A DNA stretch of 64,000 nt from Erwinia phyllosphaerae (GCF_019132875.1 NZ_JAHSPF010000006.1:1-64000); one strand, 5' to 3'. Counted from the first letter of the stretch, positions 47,493-57,584 are shown. A program made the numbers and translations. The notes: a model not told the origin generated them from the sequence alone.

Positions 47493-49811
47493 TTAACTCT
47501 GCGGATCGCCTTTTTCATCCTCTGCGGATGGGTTGTCAGGAATAACGTCATCTTCGTCATTGCTCAGCACAAGGTGCCTTAATAACCAGGTGGTGGTGGT
47601 GGTGGGCGTAGCCGTTGGCATGTTTGTTATGGTTGGCGTAACGGTAATTGTTGGCGTAATGGTGATGGTGACCGTTTTCGTTACCGTCGGGAGAGGCGGC
47701 AACGGCAGGATCACGCCAATAAAGCAGAAAGGTTTCAGGCTGGGTACGCCGCAAACTGCACCGCCGCCACCGCCGCCACCGCCGCAACTGCAGCAGCAGC
47801 TGTCGCCGGGGTTCAAATCAACCTGACCGCCCTGAAGCACAATGTGGTTAGCCACCAGCTTGATCTTACCGGCACAAATGCAAAGTTCTCCGCCAGCTGA
47901 AATCATAAAAGCACCGCCAGCTGCCATTGCAGCCGCACCGCCCACGGCCAGAGAATAATAACCGCCAACGGCCAGAGAGTAATAACCGCCGACGTTGTTC
48001 ATAAAGGCACCGCCGACGTTAATCCCTTTTGCGCCACCGACATTGTCAGCCTGTAGCCCGGCAACGTTGATGGTATAGGCTCCCCCGATGGCCAGCGTAC
48101 TGGCCCCGCCGATGGTCACGGCCTGCAAGCCGCCTACGGTTCGCGTATTGACGCCCACCACGCTAACGGAACGATCGGCCCCGACTAAAATGTCGGAGTT
48201 GACCCCTATCGTTTGCGACTCATTGCGCTTGGTCAGCCGCGACATATCCCGCTCGGCCTGTTCCCAGTACTGTTCCCGCCCCGGTTTATCCTCAAACTGG
48301 ATACCGTTAAAGTTGGTGCGGCCCCCGCCCACCGTTCGGCTCACCAGCCCGCTTTGCGTAGCGTTTGCGGGAAGATCCCAGGGCGGCATCGTTACATTGT
48401 TATAAAGGTTACCCAGCACCATCGGACGATCCGGATCGCCGTTAATAAAATCGACGATCACTTCATGTCCCACGCGGGGAATATAAATGGCGCCAAAATT
48501 ATTGCCGGCCCAGGCCTGATTAACGCGTATCCAGCAGGAATCCGTTTCGCGGTTTTTACCATAACGATCCCACAGAAAGCGGACTTTGATGCGGCCATAG
48601 GTGTCAGTCCAGATATCTTCGCCGGGCGGTCCCACCACGACAGCGGTTTGCGGGCCGCAGGTTTTTGGACGTTGTGCGAGCTGAGGATGACGATAGATTT
48701 TGGTGGTGGGCTGCACCACAAAGTTGCATTTGTAGTTAAACTCGCCCAGCCCCGTAACCTGGCTGACCTCTGTAATGATTAACTCGCTGGTCAACACCAT
48801 ATATTCGCGGTTGGCCTTGTCCAGCGGGCAGCCCTGCAACTTAAAATTGGTTCCGCAGACGATGCCTCTTAACTCACCCGAGCCTGCCGCGCGCGAGCCC
48901 AGCGCGCCCCGCTCTTCAATGCGGATCTTCGCCAGCTGCTCCCCCGTTCCCGGCTGGTCGTAGTCTCCCGGCCAGTGATAAAGCTCCATATCGTTAAAGC
49001 TGGTATGGCGAGGCTTGCTGTCGGCGGCCGAGATATCCGCGCGCGATTTGGTAAAGTCATAATCGTTTGTATACCATCTGCCGGAAGCGATCGTTTCCTG
49101 GTGCTCAAAGCTGCTGATATATTCCCGATCGGCCTTGGGTTCACTCGGCATATAGTGGATAACGTGATATGCCTCGCTGGAAAAGCGTTTGTGCGCGCCA
49201 ACGTGATCCACCAGTACCAGCTTGTGCTTTTGATCCTGGTGTTCAAAAAACCAGTAGATCCCCCACTCTTCCATCAGGCGCTCAATAAAATTGAAATCCG
49301 TTTCGCCATACTGCACCTGAAAATCCAGCGAAGGGTAGATTGCGGTTAAGCGCTTTTCGAGCGGGAAATTATAATCGGCCAGCACTTCGTCAATAATCTC
49401 GACTACCGTTTTCTGCTGGAAAATTTTAAAGTCGGAAGTGAGTTCAGCCAGGTAAAGCCACGGCCTGATAATAATTTCAAAGATGGCCTGATTGGCGTCC
49501 TGGCCTAAAAATCGCGCTCGCTGCACCAGACCAGAAATTTCTCGCGTGCCGCCGCCAGTACCGATTAGTTCATCCAGACCATTGCCGTCCAGCTCAATGG
49601 CAACCGTCATCTCTTTTCCGATCAGTGCCTTAATATCGACATTTGAGGCGGTCTGCCACGGGATGAGATCGTTGGCAGGCGTCTTAACGGTCAGCGTGTA
49701 GGTATAGAGGGTAGAAAAAGATTCCTCACCTTCGAGCTTTGTTAACAATAACGCCGCCTCACCCAGCAGCTGAGGCATGGCGGGGCTGATTAGAGTAATG
49801 GTTCTTGACAT
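47493..49811 (-). CDS. vgrG: T6SS spike protein VgrG with an unusual C-terminal tail
   Basis: A trimeric spike of 772 residues. The gp27-like base occupies about residues 1-370 (YGETDFNFIERLMEEWGIYW). The gp5-like OB fold follows (WTDTYGRIKVRFLWDRYGKN). A long Gly-rich beta-helix with VGG repeats runs from about residue 555 to 650. The last 103 residues (from about 670) are odd: a Cys cluster (CCCSC), eight glycines, a hydrophobic Pro stretch, a Thr-rich TPT/TIT repeat and an acidic end. No known toxin domain is visible. A PAAR gene follows. Confidence 0.93.
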   Translation of the reverse strand: MSRTITLISPAMPQLLGEAALLLTKLEGEESFSTLYTYTLTVKTPANDLIPWQTASNVDIKALIGKEMTVAIELDGNGLDELIGTGGGTREISGLVQRARFLGQDANQAIFEIIIRPWLYLAELTSDFKIFQQKTVVEIIDEVLADYNFPLEKRLTAIYPSLDFQVQYGETDFNFIERLMEEWGIYWFFEHQDQKHKLVLVDHVGAHKRFSSEAYHVIHYMPSEPKADREYISSFEHQETIASGRWYTNDYDFTKSRADISAADSKPRHTSFNDMELYHWPGDYDQPGTGEQLAKIRIEERGALGSRAAGSGELRGIVCGTNFKLQGCPLDKANREYMVLTSELIITEVSQVTGLGEFNYKCNFVVQPTTKIYRHPQLAQRPKTCGPQTAVVVGPPGEDIWTDTYGRIKVRFLWDRYGKNRETDSCWIRVNQAWAGNNFGAIYIPRVGHEVIVDFINGDPDRPMVLGNLYNNVTMPPWDLPANATQSGLVSRTVGGGRTNFNGIQFEDKPGREQYWEQAERDMSRLTKRNESQTIGVNSDILVGADRSVSVVGVNTRTVGGLQAVTIGGASTLAIGGAYTINVAGLQADNVGGAKGINVGGAFMNNVGGYYSLAVGGYYSLAVGGAAAMAAGGAFMISAGGELCICAGKIKLVANHIVLQGGQVDLNPGDSCCCSCGGGGGGGGAVCGVPSLKPFCFIGVILPLPPLPTVTKTVTITITPTITVTPTITNMPTATPTTTTTWLLRHLVLSNDEDDVIPDNPSAEDEKGDPQS

Positions 49812-49865
49812 AGAAATACCCGATCCTTGGTTTATTTTATGACGAGGGAAAAATCGCTTTCTCGC

Positions 49866-50504
49866 TCACAGTAGAAACTTTTGCGAATCAATAATCTTTC
49901 CATAACGGCTCTGCCGCCAGAGCCAGGCTTGTTTATCTGCCTGAATACAGTCAGGCCATCCTTGCCATGGCATTACGCTAACCCCTTCTTTTTCAGTTAA
50001 CTTTTCATCATACCTACACAGACCAGAAAGCAGCAGATCTGCGTTATTGGCAAATTTATAGCGGTCGTTCAGCAAGAATTCTTTTATCGGTGCATAAGAA
50101 CACTGCAAGGCATTGAGCCACTTTCTCAGCGTCATTTCCGCGTGGATAACGCCGCTTTTATTTTGTAAAGCGAGGGTTATACGGGCCAGCCAGAAAGCCA
50201 GATGAAAATCAGACTGCAGGTTTTTACTAAGCCACTGTTGGTTGACCTGTGCATAAAAAGCAAAAACCGGGCAGCTTTCCTCCTGCTTTTCACAGGCGTT
50301 CAATGCGCCAAGCAGATAATCTTTCCGGTTAGCGGCTGGCAGTACGAAACACCAGGGATAATCCGCAGGAATATCCTCTCCGGGTAAAGTGACGCCTATC
50401 CGTGCAATCACTTCTTCTTTTAACCGCACGGCCGTTTTTTTACGTTCTGCCCGGCCGGGTAAGAAATAAGACCTTTCTTCCAGCGCAACAATTTTTATAG
50501 CCAT
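49866..50504 (-). CDS. Unrecognised T6SS cluster protein, faintly TagF-like
   Basis: A 212-residue soluble protein between tssM and vgrG. I do not recognise it with confidence. The segment YPWCFVLPAANRKDYLLGAL, followed by SCPVFAFYAQ, has the rhythm of TagF/ImpM proteins, but the usual TagF opening (GWYGKLPxxGDF) is missing. It has many aromatic residues and no signal peptide or membrane span. It begins 24 nt after tssM. Alternatives are a cargo adaptor or an immunity-like protein for the VgrG tail. Confidence 0.5.
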   Translation of the reverse strand: MAIKIVALEERSYFLPGRAERKKTAVRLKEEVIARIGVTLPGEDIPADYPWCFVLPAANRKDYLLGALNACEKQEESCPVFAFYAQVNQQWLSKNLQSDFHLAFWLARITLALQNKSGVIHAEMTLRKWLNALQCSYAPIKEFLLNDRYKFANNADLLLSGLCRYDEKLTEKEGVSVMPWQGWPDCIQADKQAWLWRQSRYGKIIDSQKFLL

Positions 50505-50528
50505 ATCTCTTCCCTGAAAAACGAGCTG

Positions 50529-53500
50529 TTAAAATGCACCGGGACAATGAAAGTTTTTTAATAAATCGACGATCAGCTCCTCACCCGACGTTAAGCCTGA
50601 TACCTCTATTTTAATATTTCGCTTGTCCAGGTGAAAAATCAGTATTGGCTGGCCGGTGTCCGAGGTAGCAATATCTTCTACCGTGTCCAGCCATCTCATT
50701 AGTGACCAGGGCCCGGTTAGCGTCATTCCATTAGGTTGGGCAATAGCGCGCGGTTTGGTACTCATATTGACGACGGATTCGGCGCGGTTTCCCGGCCAGT
50801 GGAATAATCTGGGCGTTACCGGGCCGTGGGTATAGGTCATGCTGCTGCCGTCAAAGTTCAGATTGAGCTGGGTGATAGCCGGATCCATATAAGGAATGGC
50901 AACGGAAAAATTTATCCCCAGCTGCGTGCCGTTGTTCTGGAAAAAAGCCGCACGGATCGCTTCGGCACGTTCAAAAACATCCAGCGCTTCCGAATCCTGC
51001 GTATCAATGTCGCCACGGTAACGCCAGGGACTGGCCGACGTATCTACTTTGTCGGCCAAATTCTTTTTAAAGTAATTATCCGCCAGGCCGCCAGTAGCAA
51101 AGAAGCGCTCAAAATCCCGCATGCTGACTTCTTCGCTATTATCCGCAAAGGGATAACGTCCCTGTAAGGTATTGCGGCATATCTCACCTAATCCTGCTGC
51201 AATCGTCTTGTTGCTGCTGTAAACAACCTGATGATTAACGCGCCGGTACGCGCCGTTCAGCAGCGGGGCAATAATATATTTAAACGGATCGGGCCAGACG
51301 GCGGATTCCGCACTCAGTCGCTGGCCGGCATCCGAGACGGCAGGCTGATTGCCGTTTTTTATGGCGCTGTCGGAAATCACCAGCAGCGTATACTGATCGT
51401 TTAATACGCCCATCACCTGATGCAGTTTGGTGCCGGTGGCCGCCCCCGTTCCCATTTCGCCGCCGCCGACAAATTCCCGCAGCGGCAGGAAATAGTTATC
51501 CACCCCCTGCCGCAGGATCTTTTTTTCGTGCGCCGCCAGCGCCAGGTTGAGTTTTGATGCTGCGTCCAGCAGCTGGCTGTTTGCCAGACCAGTTCCGCTA
51601 AGACCTTGCCCTTTGAGCAGGCCTTCAGGGCGATCTTCCGCTAACGTCGTTTCTCTTACCGCTCTTCTGGCGAGATTGATCAGAGGTGAATTCACAGACA
51701 CCAGCGTGCGCATCATATAGATGTCAAAAGAGAGCCCCACGTTGTTATTATCCAGGCCTTCGGTTTTCAGCCGGATATTTTGCAAAAATGCCTGCCAGCG
51801 CCGGGTATAGTCTTTTAAATAAAGCTTCATCAGCGCGTCACGAACGGGATCGACAAACCCGGCTTCACGATCGATCCCGATCGTCTTTAACGGCTGCGGA
51901 TCGCCCATTATCCAGCGATCTTCCGCCTGTAGCGCCCTGACCATTTCACCCAACTTTTTTTTAAAAACCTGATGATACCCTTCATAAGTGAAGAGGCCGG
52001 AAATGCCTTTTTCCGCCAGCTCTGGATCGATAACGGTAAAGATTTGCCCCGCTTCCTCGTCGGTCATCTTTCCCAACGTCAGGTTTTCCGGGGCCTCCGT
52101 TTGTAGCTGGCTCATCACGCGTTCGTACAGACGGCTACCAATCTGTTTACGGCCCAGAAGATAACGCGCCTCCTCGACCAGTTCCTTATCGAGCGGCTGA
52201 CCATACTGGCGCCAGTCCGCCAGGCCGAACAGCGTATTCAGATGGGCGATAAACAGGCTTCTTTCTTCGTAGGGCTGGAGTTTGCCGGCGCTATCCCAGG
52301 ATTTGGCAATTTCGCCAGTCAGATATTGCTGATTCAGTTTCCCCTGGCCGGAAAGCATCAGATAGATTTTAAGACTGTTATAAATATCGCTATTGTCGCG
52401 TCCGTAAACCGCGTTGCGTAACGTCGTCAGCGCCTGGCTTTCAATCAGCGGAAACAGGATCCGCCGCAGGAAATAGTGATATAGACCGTCGGCGTTTCTG
52501 GCCAGCTCTTTTCCCGTATACAGTCCATAGCGGAAAGCAAGTTCGGGATGAAGCACGTCCAGGCCGCGAAATTCCGGCAGATACTGCGCCATATTGAGCA
52601 AAAGAGGCAGCCGGTTGGGGTTGGCGTTCTTTTGATAGGTTTTGACTTCGCCTTCCAGCGTGAGAAGCCTGGTTTCTACCGCGTGCAGATAGTCGCCGTT
52701 GTTGTGGTAACTTTGATAAAATCCCTTTAATAACAGTACACTGACGCCAATACAAAGAGCGTGCCCAAAGAAGTTCTGGAACCGGTATTTTGATTCCACC
52801 CGCAGGTTATGACGAACCAGATCGACATCTTTCAGGATAATTTCTGAAAACAGCTGCTTGAGAAAATATTGCCTCCCCCATGAAACATCCGTTACCAGCG
52901 CATTATCCTGCTGCTGTAAGGTAGCGGGACAGGCCTGTGCGGCCGGATGGTGGTTGCCGATAAAATTACGCCATTTCTGTACGAGCGTGCTGTTATTGAC
53001 CATCACCACCTCTTCAGGCTGATGGCTGCTGACAAAATAGATGCCGCGCAACGAGGTGTAGCCCTGATTTTCGTCATAGCGAGAAGCCAGGAAGGTGTTT
53101 TTCATCACCTCTGTAACGCCTTCCAACAGCATCCTGAAATCCTGCGGCAGGGCGTACATCCGTTTCCTGTCCGCATTGTCATACTCTTCCTGCTGGCGCA
53201 CGGTCATGTATCTTTCCAGACGTTTTTCCAGCAGCAAAAGCTCTGTTTCGACACGTTCGTGAAGATCGCCATGCGCTGTTTTTATCTCTTCACCATAGGG
53301 GAAGGTTACCCCCCAGAGCTGTTCCCGCTCCTGCTCCGTCAGGCTTCTGAAATATTCGGCAAACCCCGACAGCTGGTCCAGCCGGGTGATCAGTACATAA
53401 ACCGGAAAGCGCACGCCTAACATTTTGCGTATGTCATCAAGCCGGGCGCGGATTTTAGCGGACAGATCGTAAAGCTCCGTTTTTCCGCGGCCCATAATGT

Positions 53501-54347
53501 CCGTCATACTTAAGGTGACGATAGCGCCATTTATCGGCTGGATAGCCCGGTATTTACCTATCGCTTTTAAGATGCCGTTCCATTCCGGCAGGTGGCTGTG
53601 CGCCTGCTCAACATACTTTCCTGCGGTATCGATAAACAGCGCTTCGTTAGCAAACCAGCACTCACAGTTGCGGGTTGGCGTACTTTCTTTGCAGACGCGG
53701 TTTAGCTGTTCCGGCAGCGGAAAATATTGTCCCGAAGACAGGATGGCGGTGGTTTTTCCTGCGCCTGCCGTACCGATAACCAGATACCAGGGAAGTTCAC
53801 CGTCTGGTTTCCCCGGCAAAAAAAAGCGCCGGATAAAAGAAGCGTTTTTACGAATCTTTCTGATATAAGCCGCGGCATCGCGGATGGTCGCGTTGACTTC
53901 TGAAGCGTCATCATCGGGTTTAGCTTCTTTACTGCCGAACAGGGTGTCGAGCAGCCTGGGATTATTTTTTAACGCCAGCAGAAGCTTCCAGATACCGTAG
54001 AGCAGCGTAAAAAACAAAATAATGCCGATAAGGGTCAGCCGGTTCGTGATATTTCCCAGCGGGTAGCCATTACCAATAAGAATATAAGGGCCGATGACCC
54101 AGACAACGACGCAGGCGGTTGCTGCCATCAGGACAAAAATCGGTACGTTGAACCACAGTCCGGTCAGACAGAGCAAGGCCAGGCAGATAAAAATAATGCG
54201 GGCTTCCATGCCTTCCAGCGGCCGCGTTTCGCCAAATCCCAGTAAAGGTCCAAGAAACCAGATTGCCGCAACGATCAGCGCAAACAGCACGATGACCATT
54301 AAAATCTTCATGGAGCGACGCGAGAACATCCTGTTCAGATTAACCAT
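50529..54347 (-). CDS. tssM: T6SS membrane complex protein TssM (IcmF)
   Basis: The large inner-membrane scaffold of 1272 residues that joins TssL and TssJ into the trans-envelope complex. Three hydrophobic spans are seen: about residues 14-34, 47-90 and 520-540. The cytoplasmic part carries an intact P-loop GTAGAGKTT (about residue 192) and a DTAGKY switch. The periplasmic part of about 700 residues ends with the beta-rich C-terminal domain that binds TssJ. It starts 10 nt after tssL. Confidence 0.96.
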   Translation of the reverse strand: MVNLNRMFSRRSMKILMVIVLFALIVAAIWFLGPLLGFGETRPLEGMEARIIFICLALLCLTGLWFNVPIFVLMAATACVVVWVIGPYILIGNGYPLGNITNRLTLIGIILFFTLLYGIWKLLLALKNNPRLLDTLFGSKEAKPDDDASEVNATIRDAAAYIRKIRKNASFIRRFFLPGKPDGELPWYLVIGTAGAGKTTAILSSGQYFPLPEQLNRVCKESTPTRNCECWFANEALFIDTAGKYVEQAHSHLPEWNGILKAIGKYRAIQPINGAIVTLSMTDIMGRGKTELYDLSAKIRARLDDIRKMLGVRFPVYVLITRLDQLSGFAEYFRSLTEQEREQLWGVTFPYGEEIKTAHGDLHERVETELLLLEKRLERYMTVRQQEEYDNADRKRMYALPQDFRMLLEGVTEVMKNTFLASRYDENQGYTSLRGIYFVSSHQPEEVVMVNNSTLVQKWRNFIGNHHPAAQACPATLQQQDNALVTDVSWGRQYFLKQLFSEIILKDVDLVRHNLRVESKYRFQNFFGHALCIGVSVLLLKGFYQSYHNNGDYLHAVETRLLTLEGEVKTYQKNANPNRLPLLLNMAQYLPEFRGLDVLHPELAFRYGLYTGKELARNADGLYHYFLRRILFPLIESQALTTLRNAVYGRDNSDIYNSLKIYLMLSGQGKLNQQYLTGEIAKSWDSAGKLQPYEERSLFIAHLNTLFGLADWRQYGQPLDKELVEEARYLLGRKQIGSRLYERVMSQLQTEAPENLTLGKMTDEEAGQIFTVIDPELAEKGISGLFTYEGYHQVFKKKLGEMVRALQAEDRWIMGDPQPLKTIGIDREAGFVDPVRDALMKLYLKDYTRRWQAFLQNIRLKTEGLDNNNVGLSFDIYMMRTLVSVNSPLINLARRAVRETTLAEDRPEGLLKGQGLSGTGLANSQLLDAASKLNLALAAHEKKILRQGVDNYFLPLREFVGGGEMGTGAATGTKLHQVMGVLNDQYTLLVISDSAIKNGNQPAVSDAGQRLSAESAVWPDPFKYIIAPLLNGAYRRVNHQVVYSSNKTIAAGLGEICRNTLQGRYPFADNSEEVSMRDFERFFATGGLADNYFKKNLADKVDTSASPWRYRGDIDTQDSEALDVFERAEAIRAAFFQNNGTQLGINFSVAIPYMDPAITQLNLNFDGSSMTYTHGPVTPRLFHWPGNRAESVVNMSTKPRAIAQPNGMTLTGPWSLMRWLDTVEDIATSDTGQPILIFHLDKRNIKIEVSGLTSGEELIVDLLKNFHCPGAF

Positions 54348-54357
54348 GTTTTACCCA

Positions 54358-55710
54358 TCAATAAGTCACAAAAAATTCCACACGCCGATTTTGCGCACGC
54401 CCTTGTTTATCGTTATTACTGCCTACTGGCTGGCTGTCTCCGGCTCCCTGAATCTGGATTTTACCAGGCGTAAGGCCGGCTTCGGTAAAATAGTGAGCCA
54501 CCTCAGCGGCGCGTTTTTCTGATAACACCTGGTTATTGGGGAAAGTTTTTGACCTGACCGGTGTGGAGTCGGTATGGCCAACAATAAGCACCTGACCTTT
54601 TACGCGGTGCACCTCTTTCGCTACACGCCTGATAATCGGCTCCATTTCCGGAATGACCTTGTCCGATCCGGATAAGAAAACGGAATCGCCGCGAAAGACC
54701 ACCTTGCTCTGGGTCTGCGTTTCATCCACGCTGACCAGCCGCTTTTTTATCTCCTCTTTCAGCAGGATGGCCAGCCTTAAGCGTGCGGCGATAACCGGCT
54801 TATTAATCGTAAGGTGCTGCATGGCGTAAATTCGCTGCTGCAGATTGAGCTGCTGCGTGGACAGCCAGTATTTGCACCAGATGTAGGTCATCCCGACCAG
54901 CAGCAGCGCCAGCAAAAAGGTGATGCGTACCGGCAGGATTAGCCGCTCTCGCTTTTTCTTACCGCGCGTTACCAGACCATGAGGCGAGAGCGCCGTTGGC
55001 ATAGAGTCGCGCGTACTCTGAATAAGCGTCAGCAGGCGCTGACGAATTTTAGTGAGCTGGCGGTCGCCGTCTTCAAGGATGCTGTAGCGCCCTTCAAAAC
55101 CCAGCCCAAGGATGCGCAGCAAGACTTCCAGCACATCCACATACTCGTGGGGATTCATCGACAGGCGGCCGACCAGCAGGAAAAACTTATTCCCCCCGTC
55201 GTTGTCGCCCTCAAAGTGGTTGAGAATATTGCTTTGCGACCATCCTGTTTGCAGGCCCCACGGCGTCGTGTGCGCTGCCTCATCCAGCGCCGTACAAATG
55301 CAATAGCGTACGATCGCCATTTTTTTCCAGGATATGTTTACTTCATCGCAAACCACGCTGAACAGATTGATTTCATTTTTCAGGCTGCGTTTAAGAAGTT
55401 CGACATGTTCAGGCACGGAGACGGATTCTGGCATATCGCTCAACGCGCGTAACAGCGGCTGCGCCGCCTCCAGCAACGGATTGTCCGCCATTTTCACCTT
55501 ACGCACGCGCTGCTGCACACCTTCGCTTTTCAGCGTGCTCTCATTTTTCTGGTAATGATCGATAAGGATAAAATCGTCCGGACCGGCCTGGATGCTGTCA
55601 GCCTCTGCCCCCTCATCAAGCAGAAATTTACCCAGAGCCTGGGGCGTCAGCTCCTCTTTTTCCGCCGGGTCGGGCATAGCCTGTGCCCGTGCCAGGTTTT
55701 CCTCGCTCAT
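54358..55710 (-). CDS. tssL: T6SS protein TssL with an OmpA-like domain (evolved TssL)
   Basis: The inner-membrane partner of TssM, 450 residues. The cytoplasmic DotU domain (about residues 70-270) holds ALDEAAHTTPWG. A single membrane span (about 290-312) leads to a C-terminal OmpA-like peptidoglycan-binding domain with VLIVGHTDSTPV, LSEKRAAEVA and GDSQPVGSN. The start at 55710 forms a TGATG stop-start junction with tssK and has GGGAG upstream; the ATG 18 nt earlier is less likely. Own cell-wall anchoring means no separate TagL is needed. Confidence 0.95.
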   Translation of the reverse strand: MSEENLARAQAMPDPAEKEELTPQALGKFLLDEGAEADSIQAGPDDFILIDHYQKNESTLKSEGVQQRVRKVKMADNPLLEAAQPLLRALSDMPESVSVPEHVELLKRSLKNEINLFSVVCDEVNISWKKMAIVRYCICTALDEAAHTTPWGLQTGWSQSNILNHFEGDNDGGNKFFLLVGRLSMNPHEYVDVLEVLLRILGLGFEGRYSILEDGDRQLTKIRQRLLTLIQSTRDSMPTALSPHGLVTRGKKKRERLILPVRITFLLALLLVGMTYIWCKYWLSTQQLNLQQRIYAMQHLTINKPVIAARLRLAILLKEEIKKRLVSVDETQTQSKVVFRGDSVFLSGSDKVIPEMEPIIRRVAKEVHRVKGQVLIVGHTDSTPVRSKTFPNNQVLSEKRAAEVAHYFTEAGLTPGKIQIQGAGDSQPVGSNNDKQGRAQNRRVEFFVTY

Positions 55711-57056
55711 CAGCTTCTGACTCCCCAAAGCTCCATTTTCAAATCAGGGAAGTCACCCGCAACGTGTAAAGCCAGCGCGCCGGTGGCGGCAATTTTCTCC
55801 CAGAAAGGGCCGCTTTTTAGCAGATCGAAATAGACATAACCGGAGCTGTAAGGGATCTGCCGAGGTGGCACGGGCAGTCCCTGCAATACCAGGCCAGGCA
55901 AATGCGAACGAACCAGCTCGTGCAGCTGCTGCGGCGCGCTAATTTTGGCCTGTGCCGAAAACTGCTGTTGCAGGACATCCATCGGTAGCTGGGCATGAAC
56001 AGCCAGCACCAGGTTGGAGAAATCGCGAAGCTCTCCCGGCAGCATGGCGGCGGTCCAGACGCCGTTACCTTTCGGATGAAGGTCTATCAGCTGACCTGCA
56101 CGAATAAGAATTTGGTTCAGCAGATAGTGAAGCTCTTCCACCAGAGGACGAATTGAGTGATAAAGCCTGGCGTGATCGTATCCCGGCGCAGCGACTGGCC
56201 GACGGGTTTTGGTACGGATAAAGGTCGACAGCTCGCCCGAGAACTTAGCCAGCTCCTGGTAAAGCATAATCGGCGGCAGCTCAGGAATATGGCGCAGATG
56301 ATCCAGGATCGGCTCGTATTTGTTGAAGATCTGCAATAGCAGATAGTCCACGACCTCTGCGCTGGCGCTCGCTTTGCCGTCGCTGTTGGATAAACGCGCC
56401 GCCAGCATTTCGGCCCGCATTTTCACCAGGCCATTCAGATGAGTGAGCCACTCGACCAGCAGCGTATTAGCGGCGTAGCTGGTCACGGGCGGAATATAAT
56501 CCTCTGTATGCAGCAATACGCTGCCGTCCGGCTGGATAGCCCTGACCTTTGCCAGCGGCAGACCAATCCAGGACTCCGTCATTTCGCTTTCAGACACCAG
56601 ATTTAGCCGCAGCCGTGCCAGCTGCACGGGCTTTGGCCCCTGACGGATAGCATTGGTGTCGCTTAGCTCCGTTTCAAAAGCCGCAAACCGCGCCAGCGAG
56701 CCGCGTTCGCTAAGGTCGAAGATAGTCTCATCGCTGTTATCCAGCCGTAGCGGAACCGCCAGCCAGATAGTTTTCCCCAGGTGTTCTGCGGCAATCGTCA
56801 GCGGCTCGGGCAGTTCGGCATGGCCAGGAATATCAAAAGGCGTGCCGTCCGGCAGAACGCCGCGCCCGGTGCGTAAAACCAGCTTGCCGTAGGACAGCGC
56901 CTCGCGATCGATTTCATAGTGGGCGAATCCCCAGAAGAAAGGCGTAATCGTTGCCGCTCGCTTGTGAGCATAATATTCAAAATAGCGTTCCTGCTGCTGG
57001 AATAATTGCGGGCGCAGGAAGAGTCCTTCGCTCCAAATCACTTTATTTGTTCTCAT
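55710..57056 (-). CDS. tssK: T6SS baseplate protein TssK
   Basis: The trimeric adaptor that docks the baseplate onto the membrane complex. The 448 residues include the N-terminal signature VIWSEGLFLRPQLFQQQERY and the family-typical mid-protein segments TRRPVAAPGYDHARLYHSIR and HPKGNGVWTA. It lies 3 nt before tssJ and is coupled to tssL by an overlapping stop-start. TssK normally binds TssF and TssG, which are missing from this cluster. Confidence 0.96.
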   Translation of the reverse strand: MRTNKVIWSEGLFLRPQLFQQQERYFEYYAHKRAATITPFFWGFAHYEIDREALSYGKLVLRTGRGVLPDGTPFDIPGHAELPEPLTIAAEHLGKTIWLAVPLRLDNSDETIFDLSERGSLARFAAFETELSDTNAIRQGPKPVQLARLRLNLVSESEMTESWIGLPLAKVRAIQPDGSVLLHTEDYIPPVTSYAANTLLVEWLTHLNGLVKMRAEMLAARLSNSDGKASASAEVVDYLLLQIFNKYEPILDHLRHIPELPPIMLYQELAKFSGELSTFIRTKTRRPVAAPGYDHARLYHSIRPLVEELHYLLNQILIRAGQLIDLHPKGNGVWTAAMLPGELRDFSNLVLAVHAQLPMDVLQQQFSAQAKISAPQQLHELVRSHLPGLVLQGLPVPPRQIPYSSGYVYFDLLKSGPFWEKIAATGALALHVAGDFPDLKMELWGVRS

Positions 57057-57059
57057 TGG

Positions 57060-57584
57060 CTAGTCCATTTTATCCGTTGAGATGGCTAATTCGTCAAAAT
57101 GCACCGTCAATGCAACTGATTGACCAGGGATAACTTTTCTCCACCAGGATTGCTTCTTATGTTTTTTGTACATTTCCCATATGTCGCTCCAGCCAGCCCG
57201 GTCGATTTCGCGATAGGCAGCGACAATACCCAGCGCGACGGTTTCGCTGGCTGGTGACAGGCTGATTATTCTGTTTTCACCAGGTTGTAATATGCCTTCA
57301 TAAACCTTTCTGGCTTCCGCCTTTAACGTCTGGCTGCTGCCATCGCTGATAGTAAAAAAGTCGCTGTTTACAAAATTATCTGCCGACTTAAGCTCATAGA
57401 GGGAAACAGCAAGCGGTGCGGGCTTTCCCTTTTCATTGGGATTAATATTATCTGCTGCGACAAGGCGCACCTGAAACTCTGGCGGCTTGCTGGTAGAAAA
57501 AGGGGAGCGGCAGCCCGCTAATAATAAAATAACGATAATAATAATCCCGCTTGCGTAGCTGTTTTTTTGTTTTAATTTCTGCAT
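57060..57584 (-). CDS. tssJ: T6SS outer-membrane lipoprotein TssJ
   Basis: A lipoprotein of 174 residues that anchors TssM to the outer membrane. The signal sequence ends in the lipobox LLLAGC. The mature part shows the TssJ beta-sandwich pattern (PLAVSLYELKSADNF, then RIISLSPASETVALGIVAAY). It follows hcp after a strong terminator, so its expression depends on read-through or on an internal promoter in the 110-nt gap. Confidence 0.93.
   Translation of the reverse strand: MQKLKQKNSYASGIIIIVILLLAGCRSPFSTSKPPEFQVRLVAADNINPNEKGKPAPLAVSLYELKSADNFVNSDFFTISDGSSQTLKAEARKVYEGILQPGENRIISLSPASETVALGIVAAYREIDRAGWSDIWEMYKKHKKQSWWRKVIPGQSVALTVHFDELAISTDKMD

Noticed and set aside
47541..47826. Open frame on the plus strand opposite the VgrG tail
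   Set aside because: It is the shadow of the GTTGGCGTA-type repeat and would encode a Val/Met-rich low-complexity peptide.
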